A DNA stretch of 64,000 bases from Pseudomonas fluorescens (GTDB lineage: Bacteria; Pseudomonadota; Gammaproteobacteria; Pseudomonadales; Pseudomonadaceae), in NCBI RefSeq assembly GCF_001307155.1, contig NZ_CP012830.1, forward strand, positions 3,222,501-3,286,500. The letters are read 5' to 3'. Positions 37,998 to 47,606 of this stretch are shown piece after piece. The notes beneath the pieces were generated by a model. The model was not told the origin of the DNA, ran no database searches, and saw only the letters and a list, made by a program, of their open reading frames with translations. The position numbers and the translations under genes are program-made. Position 1 is the stretch's first letter; the number at the start of each line of letters is the position of its first letter.

Positions 37998-38885
37998 ATG
38001 ACACTCGAAGTAGTACCGGCGGCGCTTTATTCGATGCGCAATGTAAAGCCTATCCTCGCTGACGGTAGCTCGTCCATCCTCCATAAAACGCTTGAAACGA
38101 ACCTGGAAAACAAGGCGATCTATATCGCCACGCCGTTGATCGTCTACATCAAGCAGGGCAAGCAGATTATTCGCGACTATGACGCCATGGCCAATGTCGT
38201 TGACGAGAATCATTTGATTTTCCTCTCCAAAGGCGTTTACACGGTATCGGACTACGTCACTGGCAGCGATATCTTCGAGGCGGTGCTGCTGTTTTTCGAC
38301 GACAAGCTGATCGCCAAATACCTGTCGCGCGCGGTCGGCACAGGCAATTCGCACACGGACGGCCTGCAGAAAAACGTGCACGGCACTTATACCCTGCACG
38401 CCAATGAACAGATTCAGCGTTATATCGATTCGCTGAATTATGTCTACAAGGGCGCGGAGGGCTCCGACGCGCTGCTGGAATTGAAACTGCTCGAACTACT
38501 GCACCTGATCGCCATCCAGGACAAGTCCTTCCGTTTCCTGCGCGAGCTGTCCTGCGGCGGCAGCCGCAAACGCCGCCTCATCACCGACTTCATGGAGCAG
38601 TACTATTCGCACAAGCTGAAGATTGAAGACTATGCCCTGCTGACGGGACGCAGCGTGTCGACCTTTATCCGCGACTTCAGGCGCAGCTACAACACCACCC
38701 CGAACCGCTGGATCATCGAAAAAAAAGTCGACATCGCGCATCAGCTGTTGACGGCTAAAAATTATTCCGTCACCGACGCGGCTGCGGAGGTGGGATATGA
38801 AAATACCTCCCACTTCATCAAGGTCTACAAGCAACGGTACGGTGTCACGCCGAAGAAAGCCAAGACCTTCGCGGCAGAACTGTAG
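37998..38885 (+). CDS. AraC-family regulator, ExsA-like
   Basis: A 295-residue regulator. The N-terminal half (ATPLIVYIKQGKQII, FLSKGVYTVSDYV) resembles the ligand or partner domain of ExsA-type AraC proteins; the C-terminal half has two HTH motifs (KIEDYALLTGRSVSTFIRDF, VTDAAAEVGYENTSHFIK). No type III secretion genes are in the window, so it more likely controls the preceding ABM gene and small protein. Gene ends 115 nt before a MITE-like element. Confidence 0.85.
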   Translation: MTLEVVPAALYSMRNVKPILADGSSSILHKTLETNLENKAIYIATPLIVYIKQGKQIIRDYDAMANVVDENHLIFLSKGVYTVSDYVTGSDIFEAVLLFFDDKLIAKYLSRAVGTGNSHTDGLQKNVHGTYTLHANEQIQRYIDSLNYVYKGAEGSDALLELKLLELLHLIAIQDKSFRFLRELSCGGSRKRRLITDFMEQYYSHKLKIEDYALLTGRSVSTFIRDFRRSYNTTPNRWIIEKKVDIAHQLLTAKNYSVTDAAAEVGYENTSHFIKVYKQRYGVTPKKAKTFAAEL

Positions 38886-38999
38886 CGCGACAAGGCCCAA
38901 GCCCCCAGTTGCCGCGACAGAGTGTTGTTGGGCGTGGTTGTAGGCGCCGACTAAATTTTGGTTCTTCACGGAATCCCGGGAAACACAGAAACAAGAACG

Positions 39000-39180
39000 C
39001 CGATTCTGTTGAAAAAGTCGATCTGCCCAAACTGCCCGATCATTGACTGGTGAAAACGCCTTTTTTGCACGCTGCTACGTAAAATCCGAGTCCGGAAGCC
39101 TCTGCCAAAAGTAAAGATTTCAATCCCGGATGCGCACTTTTTGATGCGCAAACCGTGGCCGACTTTTTCAACAGAATCGG
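39000..39180. mobile_element. MITE-like element, 181 bp with 21-bp perfect terminal inverted repeats
   Basis: The left end CCGATTCTGTTGAAAAAGTC (39000-39019, continuing one more base) is the exact inverse of the right end 39160-39180, which finishes CAACAGAATCGG. The interior has no plausible gene. The size and end structure fit a non-autonomous miniature transposable element; the ends resemble those seen beside IS5-type relics. No clear target duplication is seen. The transposase that would move it is not in this window. Confidence 0.7.
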
Positions 39181-39422
39181 TCGATTCCGGCCTGTCACAA
39201 CAGGCGGCTCCTGACCGAAAGCCCTCATCCATAATGCACGCGGCTGACCGCGTCAGAGTGTTTGGATGCGCTATTGGGGCAAGCCATTGCTCACGTTGAA
39301 GTCAAACGTATTCCCAGGGAGCGGATACCCGGTGCTGCGACCGCTGTATGACGTTTTGTCAGTCAATCTGTATCTAACGTTCCCCCCTTTGACCACCCTA
39401 CTATCGCAGTCTTGGTCTGGCG
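39181..39422. other. Non-coding stretch between MITE and LysE remnant
   Basis: About 240 nt with no supported gene, RNA or strong repeat. It may be decayed coding sequence of the island. Confidence 0.4.
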
Positions 39423-39692
39423 GTTCCCTATGCGTATGACGCGCTGCGACTCGGCTGCGCGCGCTATCTGCTCTACCTTGCCTGGCAAGCGGTCAAGTCC
39501 AACACGCCGACCACGGCAGCATGCTGGCGCAATCCATCGTGCTCGGTTTTACGCAGATCGTCATTAGCGTGAGCGTCAACGCGCTGATTGCCGTCATGGC
39601 TGGCCCCATCGCGACATTTCTCGCCAGCAGGCCCGTGTGGCAGATCGTGCAACGCTGGCTGATGGAGACGGTCCGCGCGGGCTGGCCGTAGA
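39423..39692 (+). pseudogene. Remnant of a LysE-family exporter gene
   Basis: One frame from 39423 reads VPYAYDALRLGCARYLLYLAW, the LysE family TM3 region, then shifts. From about 39515 another frame gives MLAQSIVLGFTQIVISVSVN and on to FLASRPVWQIVQRWLMETVR before TAG 39690, the family C-terminus. The 5' third is missing and the middle deleted or frameshifted, so it is a dead gene. It differs from the intact LysE gene at 23.6 kb. Confidence 0.75.
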
Positions 39693-39856
39693 AGGGCGGC
39701 GCTGAACCGGTCTGTTTGCGGTTGGCGCGGCGCGGTAAACCTGCATCACCCGGATTTGAGAGCGGCCCCTGTGCATCGCGCCGGGCGCACTAGAAAAAGA
39801 TCCGAGTGGGTTATCGAAAGCCCCTGACCAACCACCCTGAACGATAAGGACATGAA

Positions 39857-40480
39857 ATGTTGCGCATATTGGGTAAGGCATCGTCGATCAATGTACGAAA
39901 GGTACTTTGGGCATGCGCCGAGATCGAAATCCCCTTTGAGCGAGAGGATTGGGGGTCTGGCTTCAAGTCGACGCGCTCGCCCAAATTCATTTCGCTGAAC
40001 CCCAACGCAACGGTGCCGGTGATCCTGGACGACGACTTCGTGCTCTGGGAGTCAAACTCGATCATTCGGTATTTGGCGTCTCGCTATAACGGAGGTCATT
40101 TTTACCCGGTCCAACCGAGAGCAAGAGCGCGGGTGGACCAATGGATAGACTGGCAAGCGTCGGACCTCAACAAATCGTGGACGTATGCCTTCATGTCGTT
40201 GGTCAGGCATTCGCCTGACCATCAGGACAGCAGAGCCTTGGCAGCCGCTTGCAGCCTGTGGTCAAGGCACATGGAGATCCTGAATCGACAACTCGAATCA
40301 ACAGGAGCCTACGTCAGTGAAGACGGGTTTTCTCTCGCAGACATACCGATAGGCCTGTCGGTTAACCGGTGGTTTGAAACACCGCTCGATCATCCAGACT
40401 TTCCTGCTGTAAGTGCCTATTACGAACGGTTGAGTCGTCGACCTGGCTACCTCCTGCATGGAAGAAACGGGACTCCGTAA
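39857..40480 (+). CDS. Glutathione S-transferase family protein
   Basis: A 207-residue GST with an N-terminal thioredoxin-like domain ([49 protein letters not shown] with the cis-Pro and ES glutathione-binding pair) and an all-helical C-terminal domain ([16 protein letters not shown]). AAGGA precedes the ATG. It could conjugate or reduce electrophiles; substrate unknown. It converges with the aldo/keto reductase gene, and follows the island remnants. Confidence 0.9.
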   Translation: MLRILGKASSINVRKVLWACAEIEIPFEREDWGSGFKSTRSPKFISLNPNATVPVILDDDFVLWESNSIIRYLASRYNGGHFYPVQPRARARVDQWIDWQASDLNKSWTYAFMSLVRHSPDHQDSRALAAACSLWSRHMEILNRQLESTGAYVSEDGFSLADIPIGLSVNRWFETPLDHPDFPAVSAYYERLSRRPGYLLHGRNGTP

Positions 40481-40495
40481 TAGTTCAGCATGCTG

Positions 40496-41503
40496 TCAGG
40501 CGGCGCCAGGGACATTTGTTCCCATGCCCGACGGCAGAAACGGCCGAATTTCGTCGATTTCCGCCGTGTCAAGGCGCAAATCCGAGGCTGCAATCAGCCC
40601 GTCTACTTGTGAGGGACGGCGGGCACCGACAATAGCGCCCGTGACTACAGGTTTGCGAAGTACCCAGGCGATGGCAACCGCAGCAGCGCTCACCCCGTGC
40701 CTTTCTCCGATGCGTGCCATAACATCAACCAATGCCAGGTTCGCACTCAAACGGGGCTCCTGGAAATCAGCACTTCGGGCCTTACGCCAATCGTCTTCGG
40801 GCAGTTGCAAGATGCGTTCGCGTGTCATGCTGCCGGAAAGTAGCCCCGATTGAAGCGTGGAATAGGCAAGGACACCCATCCCGGCCCGCTCACAGAATGG
40901 CAGGACGTCCTTCTCGATGTCTCGCATCAAGGCGGAGTACGGCGGCTGGAGCGAAACGATCTCTGTCACCGCCTGTGCCCGCTTGAGTTGAGCGACATTG
41001 AAATTCGATACACCGATAGCGCGAATTTTTCCTTGATCGCGCGCGGTAGCCAAAGCCGAAAGCGCCATTTCAATACCTTCACTGCTTGCGTCGGCAGGAA
41101 AAGCAGGCCAGTGGATCTGATAAAGATCGATAGTCTCGACTTGAAGCCGGCGCAAGCTTGCGTCGATCTCGGCGAGCAAGGATTGGGGGGCCAGTGAGTG
41201 CGAAATCGTCTTCGTGACCGGGTCCCAGACCAAGCTGCCTTTGGTGAACACCAAAGGGCGCCGCGAGGCCGGCACCCGACGCAGCAATTGCCCCACTAAT
41301 TGCTCCGCATGGCCCAAGCCATAAACTGCAGCGGTATCAATCCAGTTCACGCCGCGTTCGACGGCATACTCAAGTGCGCTCAGGCTGTCCTTGTCATCCT
41401 GCGCTCCCCAACTGTACTCCCAACCGGTGCCGGCGATTGCCCATGTCCCCAGGCCAATAGGCGAAATAAGAAAATCCGATGAACCAAGACGATTCCGTTG
41501 CAT
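40496..41503 (-). CDS. Aldo/keto reductase
   Basis: A 335-residue NADPH-dependent oxidoreductase beginning at ATG 41503 (MQRNRLGSSDFLISPIGLG). Catalytic residues are recognisable: NWIDTAAVYGLGHAEQLVG (Asp and Tyr), VFTKGSLVW (Lys) and LYQIHWPA (His), with the NADP-binding IRAIGVSNF and the C-terminal GAIVGARRPSQV. The close relatives reduce aldehydes or sugars. Divergent from a LysR gene that probably regulates it. Confidence 0.9.
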   Translation of the reverse strand: MQRNRLGSSDFLISPIGLGTWAIAGTGWEYSWGAQDDKDSLSALEYAVERGVNWIDTAAVYGLGHAEQLVGQLLRRVPASRRPLVFTKGSLVWDPVTKTISHSLAPQSLLAEIDASLRRLQVETIDLYQIHWPAFPADASSEGIEMALSALATARDQGKIRAIGVSNFNVAQLKRAQAVTEIVSLQPPYSALMRDIEKDVLPFCERAGMGVLAYSTLQSGLLSGSMTRERILQLPEDDWRKARSADFQEPRLSANLALVDVMARIGERHGVSAAAVAIAWVLRKPVVTGAIVGARRPSQVDGLIAASDLRLDTAEIDEIRPFLPSGMGTNVPGAA

Positions 41504-41524
41504 AGCGACCTCTGCACAAATGAT

Positions 41525-41551
41525 GTGAGAAGTATCCGAGAGAGATCTCAC
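41525..41551. promoter_or_regulatory. Candidate LysR operator between aldo/keto reductase and LysR gene
   Basis: GTGAGA and TCTCAC form a perfect 6-bp inverted repeat separated by 15 nt, inside the 92-nt divergent intergenic region. The spacing suits a LysR recognition site. Confidence 0.5.
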
Positions 41552-41595
41552 GACGATAAGATAAGTAATCGCATTTGAACTACTGAACGATTTTC

Positions 41596-42498
41596 ATGAG
41601 TCAGCCCCCCGATCTATCTGAACTCGATACCTTTGCCGCCGTTGCTCGCCATCGCAGCTTTCGCAAGGCCGCCGACGAGCGTGGCGTTTCGGCTTCCGCG
41701 TTGAGTCACGCGATGCGTGCGTTGGAGGCGCGCCTGGGCGTCCGACTGCTCAACCGAACCACTCGTAGCGTAACCCCGACCGAAGCCGGACAGCAGCTAT
41801 TGGCGACGCTGCTCCCGACCCTGCAGCAGGTTGCCGATACGTTGGCGCAATTGACCTCGATGCAGGAAGTGCCCACTGGCAAACTTCGACTCAACGTGGC
41901 GCGTCCGGCGGCTCGCATTGTGTTTGCGCAAGTGCTCGCGCCCTTCGTAGCCAGGTATCCACGCATTCAGTTGGACCTGATCACCGATGATGGATTGACC
42001 GATATCGTGAACGACGGCTTTGACGCTGGAGTCCGCTTTGGTGAAAGCCTGGCCGGCGACATGATCGCAGTCCCTGTCGGCGCACCTCAATCGTTCGTGA
42101 CCGTTGCTGCGGATGCCTATCTGGCCGCGAAGGGGATCGCACACGCACCCCGCGACTTGCTCGACCATGCGTGCATTGCCAGACGTTTTCCCAGTGGCAA
42201 ACTTTACGCCTGGGAATATCAAGCAGACGGTCAACCGATACGGTTGTCCATCACAGGCCCGCTCATTCTGGAAGACGATGCGCTGATGATCCAAGCGGCG
42301 AAAGATGGCGCTGGTATTGCCTATGTCTACGAGGAACTGGCGCGCGACGATATCCGGAACGGGCATCTCAGAGAAATACTCCAGGAATGGAAAGCACCGC
42401 CAAGCCGATTCTTTCTTTATTACTCCAGTCGGCACCATGTGCCACCAGCCTTGAAAGCGTTCATCGAATTCATCAGGGCGGGTGACTTGCGAACCTGA
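41596..42498 (+). CDS. LysR-family transcriptional regulator
   Basis: A 300-residue LTTR: N-terminal HTH (SFRKAADERGVSASALSHAMRALEARLGVRLLNRTTRSVTPTEAG, residues about 18-62) and an effector-binding domain. Its divergent arrangement with the aldo/keto reductase gene suggests local control, and the inverted repeat between them supports that. Confidence 0.92.
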   Translation: MSQPPDLSELDTFAAVARHRSFRKAADERGVSASALSHAMRALEARLGVRLLNRTTRSVTPTEAGQQLLATLLPTLQQVADTLAQLTSMQEVPTGKLRLNVARPAARIVFAQVLAPFVARYPRIQLDLITDDGLTDIVNDGFDAGVRFGESLAGDMIAVPVGAPQSFVTVAADAYLAAKGIAHAPRDLLDHACIARRFPSGKLYAWEYQADGQPIRLSITGPLILEDDALMIQAAKDGAGIAYVYEELARDDIRNGHLREILQEWKAPPSRFFLYYSSRHHVPPALKAFIEFIRAGDLRT

Positions 42499-42779
42499 TT
42501 CAGAACCATCGCGACCGGTTGAATCCACAGCCGAAAGTGGTCCCGCCAAGCAACTGGCCGATCCCACTTGCTCGCAAGCTCGACCCTAAAAAGGATGGCC
42601 GGCATTGATCCAGCTTTCGGTCTGCTCCTGGTTGGCCGAGAGTGTCGATACTTTCCTTGCTTCGGTCAGGACGTCGCAATGCTCGAACAGGCATTATCTG
42701 CTGCGTCATACAAAGCACTTCCCGGTGGTTTCTTGTTATCCTGACTGCCTTCTTTCATGGACGAATACCGAGACAAGCC

Positions 42780-43223
42780 ATGGCTAACCTCACCCCGTCA
42801 CGCCTCGGGAAGATGCTTCAGGGGCTGCTCTTTGCCCTGATTGGTATCGGCTTGTTGGGCATTGCCGTCAATCTCACGCTTGAACGACGCGAATTCCTCG
42901 CCCACGCACAGACCGCCGATGGCATCGTCAGCCACTTGAATGCCGGTGGTTCGCATCCCGAGATCGCCTTCACCACCAGCAGTGGTGAAAAGATTTCCTA
43001 CCCCCAGGGCGGCTTTATTTTTGGCTATCAGCAGGATCAGCCGGTGCGGGTGTATTACCTGCCCGAGCAGCCGACCAGTAGCGCCGTGGTCGATACCCCT
43101 GCCGCACTGTGGGCCACTCCCGGGGTACTGGGCTGTATTGGTCTGCTGTTCACCCTTGCCGGCCTGTTAATGGGCATCCGCCAGTGCGGTCGCGGCGCAG
43201 TTCATTCACATAAAGGACTTTGA
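42780..43223 (+). CDS. DUF3592 membrane protein
   Basis: A 147-residue protein from ATG 42780 (MANLTPSRLGKML) with TM1 about residues 13-36, a central beta-rich soluble segment (ITSSGEKISYPQGG-type) and TM2 about 103-127. The soluble part matches DUF3592, whose function is unknown. It sits 3 nt before the next gene, so the two form an operon. Confidence 0.82.
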   Translation: MANLTPSRLGKMLQGLLFALIGIGLLGIAVNLTLERREFLAHAQTADGIVSHLNAGGSHPEIAFTTSSGEKISYPQGGFIFGYQQDQPVRVYYLPEQPTSSAVVDTPAALWATPGVLGCIGLLFTLAGLLMGIRQCGRGAVHSHKGL

Positions 43224-43226
43224 ACG

Positions 43227-43814
43227 ATGAGCTACAACATCCCGATCCCGCTCAATGAGAGTCGCTGGCAGTATCAGACCGCCAGCGGTGGCGGTCTGAC
43301 CGTAGCCCTGGTGGCGGGCAGTGGTGGTTCGATCATCCTGCGTTCGCCCCAGGGCGAGAACGTCAGCTACCGCTACGGCGGCGTCGGGTTGGGGGTCGGA
43401 TTTGGCGCGCGCCTGCCGCGTTTCGGCAAGATCAATATCCAGCTCAAGGGTAAGAGCGTAGGGGCAGCCGGTGCGGCGGAGGCTTTTCCCAGCACTGGCA
43501 AGGTGTTTGTCAGCGACGCCCTGGTCAGTCGTGACCTGACCAGTGACGACATCACCGGGCCTTGCCTGTATACCGAAGTGGGGGCGGGGCTGGTGGTCGG
43601 TGGTTCGGCCACGGCCCTGTTGTTCGGGCTTGATCCCAAGCTGCTGGCGTTGGCGGCGGTTCTGAGCTCCAACCCGGCGACCTCGCTCATTGCCTCCTCC
43701 ACGGTCAACCGGCAGTTGCTGCAGTCGGCCAAGGGGGCGGTGGTCATGGCCGGCATGAACGCTGGTGTGCAGGCCGGTGGAGCCGCCGCGATCTACATGG
43801 GCTATCTGTTCTAG
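43227..43814 (+). CDS. Glycine-rich protein of unknown function
   Basis: A 195-residue protein, rich in Gly, Ala and Val, with no signal peptide but a hydrophobic C-terminal half (LYTEVGAGLVVGGSATALLFGLD, VQAGGAAAIYMGYLF). I do not recognise a family. It follows the DUF3592 gene by 3 nt and is its operon partner; a terminator follows. Possible role in membrane or secretion-related functions cannot be supported. Confidence 0.7.
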   Translation: MSYNIPIPLNESRWQYQTASGGGLTVALVAGSGGSIILRSPQGENVSYRYGGVGLGVGFGARLPRFGKINIQLKGKSVGAAGAAEAFPSTGKVFVSDALVSRDLTSDDITGPCLYTEVGAGLVVGGSATALLFGLDPKLLALAAVLSSNPATSLIASSTVNRQLLQSAKGAVVMAGMNAGVQAGGAAAIYMGYLF

Positions 43815-43843
43815 TCGCGCATAGCAGGTCGATATAACGCCCA

Positions 43844-43875
43844 CAAAAAAGCCGCGAATCAACGCGGCTTTTTCG
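43844..43875. terminator. Bidirectional terminator between glycine-rich protein gene and ychF
   Basis: AAAAAGCCGCG-AATCAA-CGCGGCTTTTT between converging genes. Confidence 0.9.
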
Positions 43876-43887
43876 ATTCCAACAGCG

Positions 43888-44988
43888 CTAGACGTTGAAG
43901 CGGAAGTGCATCACATCGCCGTCTTTGACGATGTAATCCTTGCCTTCCAGACGCCATTTACCGGCTTCTTTGGCACCGGCTTCGCCTTTGTACTGGATGA
44001 AGTCGTTGTAGGCGATGACTTCGGCACGAATGAAGCCTTTCTCGAAGTCGGTGTGGATCACGCCAGCGGCTTGTGGTGCGGTGGCACCGACGCGGACGGT
44101 CCAGGCGCGGACTTCTTCAACGCCGGCGGTGAAATAGGTCTGCAGGTGCAGCATTTCGTAGCCAGCGCGGATTACGCGGTTCAGGCCAGGTTCTTCGAGA
44201 CCCAGGGCTTCGAGGAACATGTCTTTTTCTTCGCCGTCTTCAAGTTCGGCGATTTCCGCTTCGATCTTGTTGCAGACCGGCACAACCATTGCGCCTTCTT
44301 CTTCGGCGATGGCCTTGACCACGTCGAGTAGCGGGTTGTTTTCGAAGCCGTCTTCGGCAACGTTGGCGATGTACATGACCGGTTTGGTGGTCAGCAGGTG
44401 GAAGCCACGGATCACCGCTTTCTCATCGGCGTTCATGTTCTTCATCAGGCTGCGCGCAGGCTTACCGATGGTGAAGTGAGCGATCAACTGCTCCAGCAGG
44501 CCTTTCTGAACCACTGCGTCCTTGTCACCGCCCTTGGCGTTGCGGGTGACTTTCTGCAGTTGCTTCTCGCAGCTGTCGAGGTCGGCGAAGATCAGTTCGA
44601 GGTCGATGATCTCGATGTCGCGTTTCGGGTCGACGCTGTTGGAAACGTGAATCACGTTCTCGTCTTCGAAGCAGCGGACCACGTGAGCGATGGCATCGGT
44701 TTCGCGGATGTTGGCCAGAAACTTGTTGCCCAGACCTTCACCTTTCGAGGCGCCGGCAACCAGGCCGGCGATGTCGACGAATTCCATGGTGGTCGGCAGG
44801 ATGCGCTTTGGATTGACGATGGCCGACAGGGCCTCCAGACGCTTGTCCGGCATCGGCACGATACCGGTATTCGGTTCGATGGTGCAGAAGGGGAAGTTCT
44901 CGGCCGCGATACCGGATTTGGTCAGGGCGTTGAACAGGGTGGACTTGCCGACGTTAGGCAGGCCGACGATGCCGCAATTGAATCCCAT
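43888..44988 (-). CDS. ychF: YchF/OLA1-family ATPase (ribosome-binding GTPase-like)
   Basis: A 366-residue Obg-superfamily protein. Start at ATG 44988 ([22 protein letters not shown]), G1 P-loop GLPNVGKST at residues 8-16; an upstream in-frame ATG at 45054 would run into pth. The YchF subgroup has NxxE in place of the guanine-specificity NKxD (here [12 protein letters not shown] region) and the C-terminal TGS domain with [13 protein letters not shown]. It binds ribosomes and regulates stress responses. Follows pth in the same direction, as in other Pseudomonas. Confidence 0.94.
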   Translation of the reverse strand: MGFNCGIVGLPNVGKSTLFNALTKSGIAAENFPFCTIEPNTGIVPMPDKRLEALSAIVNPKRILPTTMEFVDIAGLVAGASKGEGLGNKFLANIRETDAIAHVVRCFEDENVIHVSNSVDPKRDIEIIDLELIFADLDSCEKQLQKVTRNAKGGDKDAVVQKGLLEQLIAHFTIGKPARSLMKNMNADEKAVIRGFHLLTTKPVMYIANVAEDGFENNPLLDVVKAIAEEEGAMVVPVCNKIEAEIAELEDGEEKDMFLEALGLEEPGLNRVIRAGYEMLHLQTYFTAGVEEVRAWTVRVGATAPQAAGVIHTDFEKGFIRAEVIAYNDFIQYKGEAGAKEAGKWRLEGKDYIVKDGDVMHFRFNV

Positions 44989-45011
44989 GGTGTTTCCCCT
45001 AGGAGTTAGAG

Positions 45012-45596
45012 TCAGGCCTTCTGGCTGTGCAGGTTTTTCATCGCGCGGTTCCATTCTCCGGCGAGGATATCCGGCAGCACGCCGAGGGCAAAGTCGATGC
45101 TGGCATCGAGTTTTTCCTGTTCGGCGCGTGGCGCACGACCCAGGACAAAGTTTGAAACCATACTGGCAACGCCTGGGTGGCCAATGCCGAGCCGCAAGCG
45201 GTAAAAGGTATTTTGATTGCCCAGTTGCGCGATGATGTCGCGCAACCCGTTGTGACCGCCATGCCCGCCGCCCTGCTTGAGCTTGGCAACGCCGGGTGGC
45301 AAGTCGAGTTCGTCATGCGCCACCAGTATTTCTTCCGGTTTGATCCGGAAAAAACCGGCAAGAGCCGCCACGGCCTGTCCGCTACGGTTCATGTAGGTGG
45401 TGGGAATCAACAGACGAACATCCTGACCCTGATACGAGAAGCGCCCGGTCAGGCCGAAATATTTGCGATCGGCCACAAGGTTGACGCCTTGTGCTTGCGC
45501 GATGCGCTCAACAAAAAAGGCCCCTGCGTTATGCCGGGTCTGTTCGTATTCGGCGCCTGGATTTCCCAGGCCAACGATCAGTTTTATGGCAGTCAC
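45012..45596 (-). CDS. pth: Peptidyl-tRNA hydrolase
   Basis: A 194-residue essential enzyme cleaving peptidyl-tRNA. Start at GTG 45596 ([14 protein letters not shown]); catalytic residues fit the family ([12 protein letters not shown] with the active His, [17 protein letters not shown] and [10 protein letters not shown]). Lies between rplY and ychF, 23 nt upstream of ychF, in the conserved order. Confidence 0.95.
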   Translation of the reverse strand: MTAIKLIVGLGNPGAEYEQTRHNAGAFFVERIAQAQGVNLVADRKYFGLTGRFSYQGQDVRLLIPTTYMNRSGQAVAALAGFFRIKPEEILVAHDELDLPPGVAKLKQGGGHGGHNGLRDIIAQLGNQNTFYRLRLGIGHPGVASMVSNFVLGRAPRAEQEKLDASIDFALGVLPDILAGEWNRAMKNLHSQKA

Positions 45597-45765
45597 ATCA
45601 GGGGCCCTTCTTTGGAGTGGTGGATAACATCGCTGCAATGGGGGTGTGCGGCGAAAGTGGACGAAAAATGCTCATTTACCATTATGTAAACTTCGCGTTC
45701 CCGCCCGCTTTCTCGCTACGTTCCAGTCCGCGATGTTACTGGGTCACTCCAGCGTACAGAGTGAA

Positions 45766-46365
45766 TTACTCTGCAGCGCCTTCTGCAGCTTCTGGAGCAA
45801 CACGTGGAGCGTGAACGTTGGCAACAGCCAGGTCGTTACCGTGAGCCAGAGCAACAAATTCAACGCCTTTAGGGGCCTTGAGGTCGGACAGGTGAATGAT
45901 CGAACCGATTTCGGCGTTAGCCAGGTCGACTTCGATGAATTCAGGCAGGTCTTTTGGCAGGCAGGAAACTTCAACTTCAGCAACAACGTGCGAAATTTCG
46001 CCGCCTTTTTTCACTGCAGCAGCTTCGTTGACGAAGTGCACAGGAACGTGAGCGGACAGTTTCTGACCAGCAACAACGCGTACGAAGTCAGCGTGCATCA
46101 CGTGGCCTTTGGCCGGGTGACGCTGCAGAGCCTTGATGATTACGTTTTGCTTGGTGCCGCCAACATTCAGCTCGATGATGTGGCTGTAAGCCGCTTCGTT
46201 TTCGAGCAGTTTGGCAACTTCTTTGGCCAGCATGCTGATGGATTCAGGGGCTTTTTCGCCACCGTAAACTACAGCTGGAACCAGGCTTGCGAGACGACGC
46301 AGGCGGCGGCTCGCACCTTTCCCCAGGTCGGAACGCACTTCAGCATTCAGAGTAAAATCGTTCAT
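45766..46365 (-). CDS. rplY: 50S ribosomal protein L25 (general stress CTC form)
   Basis: A 199-residue L25/CTC protein from ATG 46365 ([23 protein letters not shown]). The N-terminal half is the L25 domain that binds 5S rRNA; the C-terminal half is the TL5 extension typical of Pseudomonas, ending in an Ala/Glu-rich tail (PEAAEGAAE). It is separated from prs by a strong terminator, so it needs its own promoter. Confidence 0.95.
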   Translation of the reverse strand: MNDFTLNAEVRSDLGKGASRRLRRLASLVPAVVYGGEKAPESISMLAKEVAKLLENEAAYSHIIELNVGGTKQNVIIKALQRHPAKGHVMHADFVRVVAGQKLSAHVPVHFVNEAAAVKKGGEISHVVAEVEVSCLPKDLPEFIEVDLANAEIGSIIHLSDLKAPKGVEFVALAHGNDLAVANVHAPRVAPEAAEGAAE

Positions 46366-46429
46366 GTTGTATCTCCAAAATAACCACATTCGCCCCAGCG
46401 TTTGCGACCAGCGCTAAAGGCGATATGGG

Positions 46430-46476
46430 CAAAAAAGCCCCGCCCCGACAGGTTATGCCGGGGCGGGGCGCTTTTC
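46430..46476 (-). terminator. Rho-independent terminator after prs
   Basis: GCCCCGCCCCG...CGGGGCGGGGC stem; on the minus strand it is followed by TTTTTT. It separates prs from rplY. Confidence 0.9.
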
Positions 46477-46507
46477 GTCATCGAGATGTATCCGAAGGGC
46501 AGGGCCC

Positions 46508-47449
46508 TTAGCGGAACATCGCGCTGATCGATTCTTCGTTGCTGATGCGGCGAACTGCTTCGGCAACTACCGGTGCGATATCCAGTTGGCGGATACGTGC
46601 ACAGGCTTGTGCTGCAGCGGACAGCGGGATGGTGTTAGTCACCACCAGCTCGTCCAGCACGGAATTTTCAATGTTTTCGATGGCCCGACCCGACAGCACA
46701 GGGTGTGTGCAGTAGGCAAAGACTTTGGCAGCGCCATGCTCTTTCAAGGCTTTAGCCGCGTGGCACAAGGTGCCGGCGGTATCGACCATGTCATCAACCA
46801 GGATACAGGTACGCCCTTCGACATCACCGATGATATGCATCACTTCAGAGTGATTGGCTTTCTCACGGCGCTTGTCGATGATCCCGAGATCCACGCCCAG
46901 GGATTTGGCAACAGCACGTGCACGCACGACACCGCCAATGTCCGGGGACACGATCATCAGGTTTTCGAAGCGTTGATCTTCGATGTCATCCACCAGTACC
47001 GGGGAGCCGTAGATGTTATCTACCGGAATATCGAAGAAGCCCTGGATCTGGTCAGCATGCAAATCAACCGTGAGAACACGATCGATGCCGACTACGGTAA
47101 GCATGTCAGCGACGACTTTCGCGCTGATAGCCACACGTGCGGAACGCGGACGGCGATCCTGACGGGCATAACCAAAGTAGGGGATCACCGCAGTGATTCG
47201 AGTGGCTGAGGAACGACGGAAGGCATCAGCCATCACGACGAGTTCCATCAGGTTATCGTTGGTCGGAGCGCAAGTCGGCTGAATAATGAAGACGTCTTTA
47301 CCGCGGACGTTTTCATTGATCTCGGCAGTGATTTCGCCGTCGGAGAACTTACCGACAGAAATGTCACCGAGAGGGATATGCAGCTGACGTACGACACGCC
47401 GAGCCAGATCGGGGTTAGCGTTCCCCGTAAAGACCATCATCTTGGACAC
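46508..47449 (-). CDS. prs: Ribose-phosphate pyrophosphokinase
   Basis: A 313-residue PRPP synthase starting at GTG 47449 ([19 protein letters not shown]). It makes PRPP from ribose-5-phosphate and ATP for nucleotide, His and Trp synthesis. Motifs: [18 protein letters not shown], the flexible loop and Mg-binding [13 protein letters not shown], and the PRPP-binding [13 protein letters not shown]. The frame is open upstream across the tRNA-Gln but that is not real coding. Usual neighbour of tRNA-Gln and ispE. Confidence 0.96.
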   Translation of the reverse strand: MSKMMVFTGNANPDLARRVVRQLHIPLGDISVGKFSDGEITAEINENVRGKDVFIIQPTCAPTNDNLMELVVMADAFRRSSATRITAVIPYFGYARQDRRPRSARVAISAKVVADMLTVVGIDRVLTVDLHADQIQGFFDIPVDNIYGSPVLVDDIEDQRFENLMIVSPDIGGVVRARAVAKSLGVDLGIIDKRREKANHSEVMHIIGDVEGRTCILVDDMVDTAGTLCHAAKALKEHGAAKVFAYCTHPVLSGRAIENIENSVLDELVVTNTIPLSAAAQACARIRQLDIAPVVAEAVRRISNEESISAMFR

Positions 47450-47495
47450 GCGCAGTACCTGAAGGCTGAGGGTAACCTGGATGAGTATAGGAAAA

Positions 47496-47570
47496 TGGCA
47501 GGGGCGGCTGGATTCGAACCAACGCATGGCAGGATCAAAACCTGCTGCCTTACCGCTTGGCGACGCCCCT
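47496..47570 (-). tRNA. tRNA-Gln (TTG anticodon)
   Basis: 75 nt including CCA. Acceptor AGGGGCG / CGCCCCT, D arm GCCAAGCGGTAAGGC, anticodon stem-loop GCAGGTTTTGATCCTGC with TTG, T arm TTGGTTCGAATCCAG. It is between ispE and prs, the usual Pseudomonas position. Confidence 0.95.
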
Positions 47571-47606
47571 GTATCTGTTGCAACGAGTACCCAGTACCCG
47601 GTTCTT

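Noticed and set aside
38966..39232. Minus-strand 88-codon frame across the MITE-like element
   Set aside because: It merely runs through the inverted repeats; not supported as a gene.
42560..42580. ACTTGCTCGCAAGCTCG as a REP copy
   Set aside because: Only a weak match to the REP core and unpaired, so not called.
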